Shown: positions 50,868-59,508 of the stretch, piece by piece
Numbering within the stretch: position 1 is the stretch's first letter
Layout of the letters: each line of letters starts with the position of its first letter
DNA from: Caballeronia calidae
GTDB lineage: Bacteria > Pseudomonadota > Gammaproteobacteria > Burkholderiales > Burkholderiaceae
Length of the DNA: 64,000 nucleotides
Direction: 5' to 3'
Assembly (NCBI RefSeq): GCF_900044055.2
Contig: NZ_FCOX02000005.1
Span: 1-64,000, forward strand
Made by a program: the position numbers and the translations under genes
The notes under the pieces: generated by a model
Told to the model about the DNA's origin: nothing
The model's database searches: none
Seen by the model: only the letters and a program-made list of their open reading frames with translations

Positions 50868-52748
50868 GTGATTCCGCACGCATTCCTGCAGGATTTGCTC
50901 AACCGCGTCGATATCGTCGACGTGGTGGGCCGTTACGTCCAGTTGAAAAAGGGCGGCGCGAACTTCATGGGCCTTTGCCCGTTTCACAACGAGAAGAGCC
51001 CGTCGTTCACCGTCAGCCCGACGAAACAGTTCTATCACTGCTTCGGGTGTGGCGCGCATGGCACCGCGATCGGATTTTTGATGGAGCACACCGGTCTCAC
51101 GTTTCCCGAGGCCGTGAAGGAACTCGCGCAGGGCGCGGGTTTGACCGTGCCGCAGGAACCTTCGAATTCGTTCCGCGGCGGCGCCGGCGGCGAGAGCGCA
51201 CCGAGCAAGGCGGTCAGCGTCGCGCTCACCGACGTGATGCAGACCGCGTGCGATTTCTATCGCAAGCAATTGCGCGGTGCGGCGAACGCCGTCGCTTATC
51301 TCAAGAAACGCGGATTGACCGGCGAGGTCGCCGCGCGCTTCGGGCTCGGCTACGCACCGGACGGCTGGCAGAACCTCGAAGCTGCATTTCCCGATTATCG
51401 GGATGACAACCTGGTGGAATCGGGTCTCGTGATCGTCAGCGAGAAAACCGATTCGCAGGGCCAGGCGCGCCGCTACGATCGTTTCCGCGAGCGGGTGATG
51501 TTCCCGATCCGTAACGTGAAAGGGAACGTGATCGGCTTCGGCGGGCGCGTGCTCGACGGCGGCGAGCCCAAGTATCTGAACTCGCCGGAAACGCCGCTCT
51601 TCAGCAAGGGCAGCGAGTTATACGGGCTGTTCGAGGCGCGCCTCGCGATTCGCGAACTGGGCTACGTGCTCGTCGTCGAAGGGTATATGGATGTCGTCGC
51701 GCTCGCGCAACTCGGCTTTGCGAACGCCGTGGCGACGCTCGGCACGGCTTGCACGCCGGTCCACGTGCAAAAGCTCTTTCGCCAGACGGATACCGTCGTC
51801 TTCAGCTTCGACGGCGATTCGGCCGGCCGCCGCGCCGCGCGTCGCGCGCTGGAGGCGGCGTTGCCGCACGCGGCGGACAACCGGACGATCAAATTTCTCT
51901 TTCTGCCGAAAGAGCACGATCCGGACAGCTACGTGCGCGAATTCGGCACGGACGGTTTCGGCGAGCAGGTCGATCGCGCGATGCCCTTGTCGCAGTTTCT
52001 TCTGAACGAGGTGCTGAACGACAAGGAGCTGGAGCAGCCCGAAGGCCGCGCGAAAGCACTCTTCGACGCGAAGCCGCTGCTTCAGGCGCTGCCCGCGAAC
52101 GCGCTGCGGGTGCAGATCCTGCATATGCTCGCGGATCGGCTCGACACGCCGTTCACCGAGATCGCCGCGTTGTGCGACATCGATTCGCGCGCGGCGGCCG
52201 TTGCGCGCGCGAACGTGCCGAAGAGCGAGCGCCGTCGCGTGACGGGGCAGGAGCAGCGCGCGTTGCGCAATCTGGTGATGTATCCGGGCATCGCGGTATC
52301 GCTCGATCAGGACAGCGAGCGCACCCTCGTCACGATGACCGAGCACGGCGAACTGTTCAGCGAAGTGATCTCGCACGCTCGCGAACTGGGGAACGCAGCG
52401 GAATTTCAGTTGCTGTCGGAGATCTTGAGAAATGCAGCAAACGCGCCCACGTACGACGATATCTTCCAGGAAATTCTCGCCTATGATGAAAACGTTCGCG
52501 ATTTGCTGATGCGCGACCCGGCCGACGAGGACGCCGCGCAGCGAGTCGAGGAGCAGCGGCGCCTGCTCGCCGAGGAATTGCAGGCGACCGTCGTCAAGCT
52601 GCGGCACGACAGCTATCGGGCGCGGCTGGACCAATTGGCGCGGCAGTCGAGCCTGTCGGCGGAGGAGGTCGCGGAGTTTTCGGAGCTGTCGGCGAAAGTC
52701 GCGCAGATCAAGGCCGGGCGGGGCGCAAGCCCGGCTGGCGGAAGGTGA
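50868..52748 (+). CDS. dnaG: DNA primase
   Basis: Synthesises RNA primers at the replication fork. The 626-residue protein starts at GTG 50868 (MIPHAFLQDLLN), 20 bases after yqeY. An N-terminal zinc-binding domain (CPFH, CFGCGAHG), a TOPRIM core with VVEGYMDVVAL and FSFDGDSAGRRAA, and a C-terminal helicase-interaction region (about 470-610) are all present. Ends in a Gly-rich tail. Confidence 0.96.
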   Translation: MIPHAFLQDLLNRVDIVDVVGRYVQLKKGGANFMGLCPFHNEKSPSFTVSPTKQFYHCFGCGAHGTAIGFLMEHTGLTFPEAVKELAQGAGLTVPQEPSNSFRGGAGGESAPSKAVSVALTDVMQTACDFYRKQLRGAANAVAYLKKRGLTGEVAARFGLGYAPDGWQNLEAAFPDYRDDNLVESGLVIVSEKTDSQGQARRYDRFRERVMFPIRNVKGNVIGFGGRVLDGGEPKYLNSPETPLFSKGSELYGLFEARLAIRELGYVLVVEGYMDVVALAQLGFANAVATLGTACTPVHVQKLFRQTDTVVFSFDGDSAGRRAARRALEAALPHAADNRTIKFLFLPKEHDPDSYVREFGTDGFGEQVDRAMPLSQFLLNEVLNDKELEQPEGRAKALFDAKPLLQALPANALRVQILHMLADRLDTPFTEIAALCDIDSRAAAVARANVPKSERRRVTGQEQRALRNLVMYPGIAVSLDQDSERTLVTMTEHGELFSEVISHARELGNAAEFQLLSEILRNAANAPTYDDIFQEILAYDENVRDLLMRDPADEDAAQRVEEQRRLLAEELQATVVKLRHDSYRARLDQLARQSSLSAEEVAEFSELSAKVAQIKAGRGASPAGGR

Positions 52749-53205
52749 ACTGCTATAATAAAAAGTTCAAAATGAATTGCTTTTTGTCAACTGTTTGAAC
52801 GTTTTTCCTGCCTTTCGATTTAGAGGCGAACGAGGCGTCGAGCAGTTGGCAAAGATCATTTGGCAACGAGCATTCGAAGCAGTCATGCAGTAAAGCCGGC
52901 GCGTTGGCCGGTTGGGGGAGCAGAAAGGCCAGGCTGAATCGGCTGTCCGTGATGTGGCGCGATGCGGTTCTACGTGGCGCATGCCGCATATATCACACGA
53001 AACGGACGGTTAAGCACGCCGACGAACAGACGGGCGCAAGGGAAGCGGCTGCTATTGAGGGTAGGCGAGGAGAGGCGATTCACACTCGTCCGAACCGCAA
53101 TGGCGCCCCGGGCAGGGCACGCAGGACGAAGCAGCGTGCGCGTATTGGGTATTCACGGTTCCATCGGCTGTTGTCCAGCAGCCGCGAGTCGAGACTAGAG
53201 CCGGT
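52749..53205 (+). promoter_or_regulatory. rpoD upstream region with extended -10 promoter
   Basis: The 457-base gap between dnaG and rpoD holds no gene. Directly after the dnaG stop, TGCTATAAT (52751-52759) is a textbook extended -10, so no -35 is needed. Bases 52764-52799 contain GTTCAAA and TTTGAAC as an inverted repeat. The long leader of over 400 bases may carry further control of rpoD, but I could not assign it. Confidence 0.5.
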
Positions 53206-55263
53206 ATGGCGAACTCCATGACGAAAAAGCTGAACGATGTATCCGTCGAAGACGACGCAACGCAAAACGCAGAGTCTGGCGCCGCTCCCGCGGCGAAGGT
53301 CGAAAAGGCCAGGGCTCGCGATCGCCGCGCGAAGGAGAAGGCGCTTCTGAAGGACGCGTTTTCATCGAGCGCGCCCGGCACCGTCGAGGAACTCGAAGAG
53401 CGGCGCGGCAAGCTGCGCGCGCTCATCAAGCTCGGCAAGGAGCGCGGCTTTCTCACCTATGGCGAAATCAACGATCACCTTCCGGACAACTTCACGGAAA
53501 CCGAGGCGATCGAAGGCATCATCAGCACGTTCAATGACATGGGCGTGGCGGTGTACGAGCAGGCGCCCGATGCCGAAACGCTGCTGCTGAACGACAACGC
53601 GCCGAACGCCTCCTCCGACGACGAAGTCGAGGAGGAAGCCGAAGTCGCCCTTTCCACCGTCGATTCCGAATTCGGCCGCACGACCGACCCGGTGCGCATG
53701 TACATGCGCGAGATGGGCACGGTCGAGCTCTTGACGCGCGAGGGCGAGATCGAGATCGCGAAGCGCATCGAAGACGGCCTCAAGCACATGGTCATGGCGA
53801 TCTCCGCCTGCCCGACGACCATCGCGGATATCCTCGCGATGGCCGAGCGCGTGCAGAACGAGGAAGTGCGCGTCGATGAGCTCGTCGACGGCCTGATCGA
53901 TCCGAACGCCGAGGACACGGACGGCTTCTCGGAGCAGGAGGCCGAGGCGATCGAGTCGGAGAACGAGGAAGCCGAGGAAGAAGGCGACGAGGAAGAGGAA
54001 GAAGAGGACGACGGCAGCGCGCAAGCCAGCGCGAACGCCGCACAGCTCGAAGCCCTCAAGCTCCAGTCGCTCGAGAAGTTCTCGCTCATCAGCGAGTGGT
54101 TCGAGAAGATGCGCCGTGCCTATGAGAAGGAAGGCTACAAGTCGAAGGCGTATCTGAAGGCGCAGGAAGCCATCCAGACGGAGTTGATGAACATCCGCTT
54201 TACGGCGCGCACCGTCGAGCGTCTGTGCGACACGTTGCGTGCGCAGGTGGATGAGGTGCGCCAGGTCGAGCGCCAGATTCTGCATACGGTCGTCGACAAA
54301 TGCGGCATGCCGCGTGCCGAATTCATCACGCGCTTCCCGGGCAGCGAAACGGACCTCGAATGGGCCGACAAGGTTGTCGCGGAAGGGCACGAGTACAGCG
54401 CGGTGCTGGAGCGCAATATTCCGGCGATCCGCGAGCAGCAACAGCGTCTGCTGGATCTGCAGGCGCGCGTCGTGCTGCCGCTGAAGGATCTGAAGGAAAC
54501 CAACCGGCAGATGGCGGCGGGCGAGCTGAAGGCCCGTCAGGCGAAGCGCGAGATGACCGAGGCGAACCTGCGCCTCGTGATCTCGATCGCGAAGAAGTAC
54601 ACGAACCGCGGCCTGCAGTTCCTCGATTTGATCCAGGAAGGCAACATCGGTCTGATGAAGGCGGTGGACAAGTTCGAATATCGCCGCGGTTACAAGTTTT
54701 CGACATATGCGACGTGGTGGATCCGTCAGGCCATCACGCGTTCGATCGCGGACCAGGCGCGCACGATCCGCATTCCGGTTCACATGATCGAAACGATCAA
54801 CAAGATGAACCGCATCTCGCGGCAGATTTTGCAGGAAACCGGCCTCGAGCCGGATCCGGCGACGCTCGCCGAGAAGATGGAAATGCCGGAGGACAAGATC
54901 CGCAAGATCATGAAGATCGCGAAGGAGCCGATCTCCATGGAAACGCCGATCGGCGACGACGACGACTCGCATCTCGGCGATTTCATCGAGGATACGAACA
55001 CGGTGGCGCCGTCGGATGCGGCCTTGCATGCCAGCATGCGCGATGTCGTGAAGGACGTGCTCGACTCGCTGACGCCGCGCGAGGCGAAGGTGTTGCGGAT
55101 GCGCTTCGGCATCGAGATGAGTACGGATCACACGCTGGAGGAGGTCGGCAAGCAGTTCGACGTCACGCGTGAGCGGATTCGCCAGATCGAGGCGAAGGCG
55201 CTGCGCAAGCTACGTCATCCGAGCCGGTCGGACAAGCTCAAATCGTTCCTCGAAGGGAACTGA
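53206..55263 (+). CDS. rpoD: RNA polymerase primary sigma factor, sigma-70
   Basis: The 685-residue protein has region 1.1 (about 60-130), [22 protein letters not shown] (region 1.2, split), a long acidic non-conserved insert with a Glu/Asp run near 245-270, then regions 2 ([31 protein letters not shown]), 3 and 4 ([20 protein letters not shown], the HTH for the -35). Preceded by its own extended -10 and followed by a terminator and tRNA-Ile2. Confidence 0.97.
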   Translation: MANSMTKKLNDVSVEDDATQNAESGAAPAAKVEKARARDRRAKEKALLKDAFSSSAPGTVEELEERRGKLRALIKLGKERGFLTYGEINDHLPDNFTETEAIEGIISTFNDMGVAVYEQAPDAETLLLNDNAPNASSDDEVEEEAEVALSTVDSEFGRTTDPVRMYMREMGTVELLTREGEIEIAKRIEDGLKHMVMAISACPTTIADILAMAERVQNEEVRVDELVDGLIDPNAEDTDGFSEQEAEAIESENEEAEEEGDEEEEEEDDGSAQASANAAQLEALKLQSLEKFSLISEWFEKMRRAYEKEGYKSKAYLKAQEAIQTELMNIRFTARTVERLCDTLRAQVDEVRQVERQILHTVVDKCGMPRAEFITRFPGSETDLEWADKVVAEGHEYSAVLERNIPAIREQQQRLLDLQARVVLPLKDLKETNRQMAAGELKARQAKREMTEANLRLVISIAKKYTNRGLQFLDLIQEGNIGLMKAVDKFEYRRGYKFSTYATWWIRQAITRSIADQARTIRIPVHMIETINKMNRISRQILQETGLEPDPATLAEKMEMPEDKIRKIMKIAKEPISMETPIGDDDDSHLGDFIEDTNTVAPSDAALHASMRDVVKDVLDSLTPREAKVLRMRFGIEMSTDHTLEEVGKQFDVTRERIRQIEAKALRKLRHPSRSDKLKSFLEGN

Positions 55264-55350
55264 CAAGGCGGTTCGGGCTTGTATTGAGAGGCGTTGTGAG
55301 GCAAACTCGCTATCCCTCGAGAGCCGCCCAGCGCAATGTTCGGAAGTGAC

Positions 55351-55383
55351 AGAAAGCGCCCGCTAACGGCGCTTTCTTTTTGC
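55351..55383 (+). terminator. rpoD intrinsic terminator
   Basis: AGAAAGCGCC and GGCGCTTTCT form a perfect 10-bp stem around CGCTAAC and are followed by TTTTTG. Confidence 0.88.
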
Positions 55384-55399
55384 CCTCGCTTGTCACGAA

Positions 55400-55476
55400 G
55401 GGCCGGAAGCTTAACTGGTATAAGCTGTCGACTCATAATCGACCGATAGTGGGTTCGAGTCCCACCCGGCCCACCA
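55400..55476 (+). tRNA. tRNA-Ile2 (anticodon CAU, lysidine type)
   Basis: A complete 77-nt cloverleaf: acceptor GGGCCGG/CCGGCCC, D-arm GCTT/AAGC, anticodon stem GTCGA/TCGAC with loop CTCATAA, T-arm GTGGG/CCCAC and encoded CCA. CAU could be Met, but C4-G69 and C5-G68 in the acceptor stem are the pairs that TilS uses to convert C34 to lysidine in tRNA-Ile2, and they differ from elongator tRNA-Met. Genomic-island sequence begins immediately 3', consistent with use as an attachment site. Confidence 0.85.
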
Positions 55477-55535
55477 AGTCTTTGATTTTAAAGTCAAATA
55501 CTTAGCGCGATGCCGCCCCTGACAATCGCCTTTCA

Positions 55536-55565
55536 GGGACAGTCCGGGGACAGTTGTGGGGACCA
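55536..55565. other. Helically phased GGGAC repeats next to the tRNA
   Basis: GGGACAGT at 55536-55543 and 55547-55554 and GGGGACCA at 55558-55565 repeat every 11-12 bp, one helical turn. They lie 60-90 bases 3' of the tRNA end, the usual location of arm-type binding sites for a tyrosine recombinase that uses the tRNA as attB. Confidence 0.4.
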
Positions 55566-55578
55566 TGTGGGTCACGTT

Positions 55579-55684
55579 ACCCACTAGGGCCGCTCAAGCC
55601 ACGTCCTTTACCCTCGCGGCTTTGCGGCGTATATGGGTCGTCAGCTACCCCCTTTTTTTTCTGTTCGTCGGCCCCCTAGTGGGT
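55579..55684. repeat. 11-bp inverted repeat in the island edge
   Basis: ACCCACTAGGG (55579-55589) and CCCTAGTGGGT (55674-55684) are exact reverse complements 84 bases apart. A third copy of GTGGGT lies at 55567-55572. The enclosed DNA has a run of eight T. Purpose unknown; perhaps protein-binding sites of the mobile element. Confidence 0.45.
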
Positions 55685-55739
55685 GAAGGCCACGACGGCG
55701 CTTTAATTTATGACGCTTGGGCGTCAGAACGCAGCCCGG

Positions 55740-55919
55740 CGCAAGGCCGAACTTGGTGGCCAACCGACGGAGAGCGGGGCACCGCCTTACCCCTTTTTCT
55801 GGCCATTTTGTTGGCGCTTGAAAAATCAATGGCTTAGCGGCGGGGCGGAAATTTGGGTGCTTGGGCGAAAAAGGCGTTATTCTCTCGATGAATCAAGAGG
55901 ATGGTGACTGATTCGCCTA
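55740..55919 (+). promoter_or_regulatory. CRISPR leader with IHF-type site
   Basis: The 180 bases before the first repeat are richer in A/T than their surroundings. AATCAATGGCTTA (55824-55836) matches the IHF consensus WATCAANNNNTTR exactly; AATCAAGAGGATG (55891-55903) is a one-mismatch second site nearer the array. ACCCCTTTTT (55789-55798) recalls the conserved motif of Pseudomonas type I-F leaders. Distal and proximal IHF sites are known in I-F leaders and guide spacer integration at the first repeat. The degenerate repeat at the other end of the array supports this as the leader side. Confidence 0.65.
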
Positions 55920-57329
55920 GTTCGCTGCCGCGTAGGCAGCTTAGAAAATCTGGGTGAACGTGGATGACCAGACGTTCTAGTTCGCTGCCGCGTAGGCAGC
56001 TTAGAAATTGTCTCCCTCGCGTATTTCGTCCATCGCCGCGTTCGCTGCCGCGTAGGCAGCTTAGAAAAGACCGAGAAGCGGTCGGCGTTGATCACGAACG
56101 TTCGCTGCCGCGTAGGCAGCTTAGAAAGCCGACAATACACCGCCGGGGCGCATTTCGAGCGTTCGCTGCCGCGTAGGCAGCTTAGAAAGCGGTGCGGTTG
56201 TGCGCCGCCTTGATCGAGTTGTTCGCTGCCGCGTAGGCAGCTTAGAAAGAGCACGGCATGACGCAGGTGAAAGCGGATACGGTTCGCTGCCGCGTAGGCA
56301 GCTTAGAAAGCGCGTCGGACAAGCAGGTCGGACTTTCAATCGTTCGCTGCCGCGTAGGCAGCTTAGAAATTCTTCAGATAGCTCGGCTCGGGAGACTGCG
56401 CGTTCGCTGCCGCGTAGGCAGCTTAGAAATTCATCTTGTGAACGCCAGGCACGATGCGCGAGTTCGCTGCCGCATAGGCAGCTTAGAAAGAGCACGCCAC
56501 GAACGGCGCGCTGCGCTTCGGGTTCGCTGCCGCATAGGCAGCTTAGAAAAGACGCGCCAGACGCGAGAGCCGGGTAGGCGAGTTCGCTGCCGCATAGGCA
56601 GCTTAGAAATTTGAAGCTCCCCGACGCGAACGAATCCAGCCGTTCGCTGCCGCGTAGGCAGCTTAGAAATATGGGCGGAACATGGTGGGGGAGCCGCAAG
56701 GGTTCGCTGCCGCGTAGGCAGCTTAGAAAGATGAGTGCGCTCGTCGGGCTTTCATTCGACGGTTCGCTGCCGCGTAGGCAGCTTAGAAACGCGAGATATC
56801 GCCGCGATGCTCGCCGCGCACGTTCGCTGCCGCGTAGGCAGCTTAGAAAACGCCGAGGTGCGCGCCTTCCTGATCAAGTACGTTCGCTGCCGCGTAGGCA
56901 GCTTAGAAAAAGAACCATCAGAACCACCAGAGAACCATCAAGTTCGCTGCCGCGTAGGCAGCTTAGAAAATCCGCGTCGATTGACCGGGCCGTTTTACGA
57001 TGTTCGCTGCCGCGTAGGCAGCTTAGAAAATCGGTTTCGCAAAGCATGACAACTTGATCGTGTTCGCTGCCGCGTAGGCAGCTTAGAAATGTTATGACGT
57101 GCGCCACTCGCTGACCCATCGGTTCGCTGCCGCGTAGGCAGCTTAGAAAGACACGCTGACATGTCGCCGATTGACCGTGAAGTTCGCTGCCGCATAGGCA
57201 GCTTAGAAGGAACGCGCCGCGAGCCGATCGTCTGTTGCGAGGTTCGCTGCCGCATAGGCAGCTTAGAAAATGATCGTTTCGGGCCGAAGAAGCTCGATAA
57301 AGTTCGCTGCCGCATAGGCAGCTAAAAAC
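55920..57329 (+). CRISPR. Type I-F CRISPR array, 24 repeats and 23 spacers
   Basis: Twenty-four 28-bp repeats start at 55920, 55980, 56040, 56100, 56161, 56221 and 56282, then every 60 bases from 56342 to 57302. Spacers are 32 bp except two of 33 (56128-56160 and 56249-56281). The repeat begins GTTCGCTGCC, has the stem CTGCC/GGCAG with loop GCGTA or GCATA, and ends CTTAGAAA, which closely matches the Pseudomonas/E. coli I-F repeat and its 8-nt 5' handle. Position 13 is A instead of G in repeats 10-12 and 22-24. Repeat 22 ends GAAG, and the last repeat is degenerate at its 3' end (CTAAAAAC), so the leader is at the 5' side. No cas gene lies within the window on either side. Confidence 0.98.
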
Positions 57330-57815
57330 CGGAAACTGGAGTTGCGCTATTCGACGCGGCCTCGTTACCCGTGAGCGCATTCTCGAGTCTTGCCATCTCC
57401 AGGTCGTTCTGACTGCCGTCGATCCACTTGGCGTAGGTACGCAGGAACATCTCGACGGTGTGGCCGAGCTGGCGTGCGCAGAAAGCCGGCGTCATGCCGG
57501 CCATGAGCATGCTGGTCGCATAGCTGTGGCGCATGTTGTAGGGGCGGCGGTAGCGCAGTCCGAGGCGCTTCAAGATGCGCTTCCAATAGACCCGTTGAAA
57601 CGCCTCCTCGCTGTGCCAGGGCTTACCGGTACGCGGGTCCTGAAACACGCGCCCGCCCGCCACCTGTGTGAAGGCGCGTTGCCGTTGCAGCGCCGCGAGC
57701 GAGCGGCTGTTCAGGCGCACGAGGCGCGCCTCGGCCGTCTTGGTGCGGTTCTTTTCCTCCCCCGCCACCAGCACGCGCTCGATCGCGATGGTGGACTCGG
57801 GCGGCGCGTCCGGGC
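57322..57815 (-). pseudogene. Truncated tyrosine recombinase (phage/island integrase), C-terminal part
   Basis: The C-terminal catalytic portion is readable: IERVLVAGEEKNRTKTAEARLV, RRPYNMRHSYATSMLMAGM (box II Arg), ARQLGHTVEMFLRTYAKW (His and nucleophile Tyr), read as separate motifs. Upstream of about 57815 the frame stays open, but the expected N-terminal domain and the first catalytic Arg region are absent; the DNA there reads as other material. The stop codon TAG (57322-57324) lies inside the last CRISPR repeat, so gene and array overlap by 8 bases. The Tyr-containing active-site half survives, but the protein should not be functional. Confidence 0.8.
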
Positions 57816-57902
57816 CACTCGGTGCGCCGTTAGCGGGAGCGCGGCCAAATACGGCTTCGAGCGAGTGACGGGCGTCATCCATGCGCTGCCGCCAGCGCGC
57901 AG

Positions 57903-58385
57903 TCAGTTGCGGCTTGGCCGCATCGCCTGCAAGGATTTTCCGCGTGGTTCGCGAGCCTCGGCCCTGTCGCTCGCGAGACGCCGTGGGGTGTCGGCTATGC
58001 GCTCGACGATCCGCGTCCCGGCGAGCCGACGTGGCCGTCCCGCAACGGGCTGTCGGAACTCGCAAAGCGTCTTGGCGATGGTCTGTGCGCTATATTCGAC
58101 GCCCAGCCGGAGCTCGGCGCGCGCGCTATCGCGTACCTGTTTCCAAGGCAGTTCGACGCCGTGTGCGCGGCGATCGGCGCGTTCTGCGAAAACCTCTTTC
58201 GCGACTCGCGATTCGAGGCGCGCCTTCAACTGCGCGGTATCTACTTCACCGCCGCAGGCCATGCGGCTAATGCAAGCAACGCGGGTAACGACCCGGCAAG
58301 CACGGATTTCATGCTGCCCGCGCGCGGCAATGCACTGGCGGCCGCGCCCGATGAACACGCCGGGCCGTTCGTCAAGCCAAACGTC
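57903..58385 (+). pseudogene. tssM: Fragment of type VI secretion tssM/icmF
   Basis: In the plus-strand frame the DNA encodes GFSAWFASLGPVARETPWGVGYALDD, LSELAKRLGDGLCAIFDAQ, YLFPRQFDAVCAAIGAFCENLFRDSRF and [13 protein letters not shown], read as separate blocks. These match the internal part of IcmF/TssM, including the FL..LF....RG.YFT signature. No start, no N-terminal membrane segments and no C-terminal half are present; the fragment is cut on the left near the integrase remnant and on the right by the IS. Recognition is from memory of the family. Confidence 0.65.
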
Positions 58386-58387
58386 CT

Positions 58388-58936
58388 TGTTTTCTCTGCC
58401 GTGCAACCCGAGCCATTGTCAGTCAGCCATTCTATTTCCGACGGCGCCTTCAGGACGTCACCGAACCGGTTCTCAACGGCGGCCAACATGACGTCGCGCA
58501 CTACGTCACCACTGTGGCCGCCGGTCGTCGCCGCCCAGCTCATCGCTGCGCGGTCGCAGCAACCAGAGCGAACGTGACACGCAGCGGCTCGCCGTTGTCG
58601 CAACGAAACTCGAAGCCATCAGAACACCAACGCTGATTGCTTTTCGCCACCGCGACCTTGCCATCGTATCGGCGCTGAGGGCGCCGCGCCATGATTCTCC
58701 CGCTGCCGACGCAAGAGGCCCCACACACGACGGTAGCCATAGCTCGGCAGATCAACAACGGCCAATCGAATCTCTTCCACCAGACCAGCGTCGTCAGTGC
58801 TTCGGGCCGTACGTCCATCCCGCCAGTCAGCCGGCCGCGCCAGCTTGTCCGCCACATTCGAGCGCGCTACACCGAGAATCTCACAGACCTGCTTCACTGG
58901 TCGTCCTCTGGCAATGAGTGTGAGCACGCAATCCAT
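58388..58936 (-). pseudogene. IS2-group transposase OrfB, broken
   Basis: Three pieces in three frames: [23 protein letters not shown] to [16 protein letters not shown] (58750-58936), [41 protein letters not shown] (about 58570-58690, read in parts) and [23 protein letters not shown] to WLTDNGSG (58388-58565). The last holds the second catalytic Asp of the DDE set. About 25 codons are missing after the first piece, and the Glu-containing end is lost. Confidence 0.8.
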
Positions 58937-59259
58937 TTTCGCGACTTCGCTACCTCCACCGCTTCACGAAGAATCTCGTTCTCCATCGTCTTCTTCCCGA
59001 GCAGTCGCTGAAGCGCCCTGATTTGTTTCAGTGCATCGTTTAGCCCCGATGCCGGCACAACTTCCTCGCCAGAACTGACAGCCGACAGGCTACCGTCCTG
59101 ATACAGCTTGCGCCAGTGAAACAGCTGATGCGGATCGACGCCGTGCTGGCGTGCAACCATTGAGACCGACTTGCCCGGCTCGAAACTCTCCCGCAGCATT
59201 GTCAGCTTCTCTTCCGCTGACCACCGCCGCCGGCGCTCCGGCCCCGTCAACACTTCCAT
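58894..59259 (-). CDS. IS2-group transposase OrfA
   Basis: About 121 residues from [12 protein letters not shown] (an in-frame ATG at 59289 would add ten residues). [44 protein letters not shown], read in parts, is the helix-turn-helix of the IS3 OrfA family, and [16 protein letters not shown] is the leucine zipper typical of the IS2 group. Probably still translatable, but without a working OrfB it can at most repress. Confidence 0.85.
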   Translation of the reverse strand: MEVLTGPERRRRWSAEEKLTMLRESFEPGKSVSMVARQHGVDPHQLFHWRKLYQDGSLSAVSSGEEVVPASGLNDALKQIRALQRLLGKKTMENEILREAVEVAKSRKWIACSHSLPEDDQ

Positions 59260-59289
59260 CACTTCTTGTTTGTTGTTAGTCAAAAACAC

Positions 59290-59508
59290 AGTCGTATGAG
59301 CTACATGATGCGCACGGACGTGGGCCGAGGGCCGCTCGAATTGCTGGACTTGCGCGGGTTCACGTTGCCTTTGCGCGTGTTCGTGAAACGCGAGACGGCG
59401 GCCAAGGGCGTGAGACTGGCCGATGGACCGCCGCCGCTACCCAAAGCCGCGATCGAAGCAGCGAAGCAGGCGGAGACGCCGTTGCCGAGCGGACGTGGCG
59501 GGCTATGA
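59290..59508 (+). pseudogene. tssM: Possible C-terminal end of tssM/icmF
   Basis: The plus-strand frame reads [25 protein letters not shown] followed by a Pro/Ala-rich tail and a stop at 59508. The pattern [14 protein letters not shown] resembles the last strand-and-loop of IcmF proteins. It directly abuts the IS remnant on the side opposite the internal tssM fragment and is on the same strand, so the two may be parts of one gene with a deletion and an IS between them. The assignment is tentative. Confidence 0.35.

Larger units (their letters stand above)
58388..59289 (-). mobile_element. Decayed IS3-family element, IS2 group
   Basis: OrfA is intact on the minus strand, and orfB follows in a shifted frame with an overlap, the standard IS3 arrangement requiring programmed -1 frameshifting. 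OrfB is broken by internal deletion and frameshift and is truncated, so the element is dead. I could not recognise terminal inverted repeats at either edge, which suggests both ends are lost. It is flanked on both sides by what look like pieces of one tssM gene. Confidence 0.8.

Noticed and set aside
55400-55476. Reading the CAU tRNA as elongator tRNA-Met
   Set aside because: Acceptor pairs C4-G69 and C5-G68 are those of lysidine-modified tRNA-Ile2; elongator Met has a different acceptor stem.
55556-55907. Two short plus-strand frames between tRNA and CRISPR, considered as a cas6f tail
   Set aside because: No Csy4 C-terminal features and no ribosome-binding site; they cover the leader.
55877-57380. 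Several overlapping open frames with repeated peptides (FLSCLRGSE, SLPRRQLRK, VRCRVGSLE)
   Set aside because: The 20-residue periodicity is the translation of the 60-bp CRISPR unit in six frames, not a repeat protein.
57460-58491. 343-codon plus-strand frame over the integrase remnant
   Set aside because: It changes character midway and is antisense to the recombinase motifs; the tssM-like signal is in a different plus frame.
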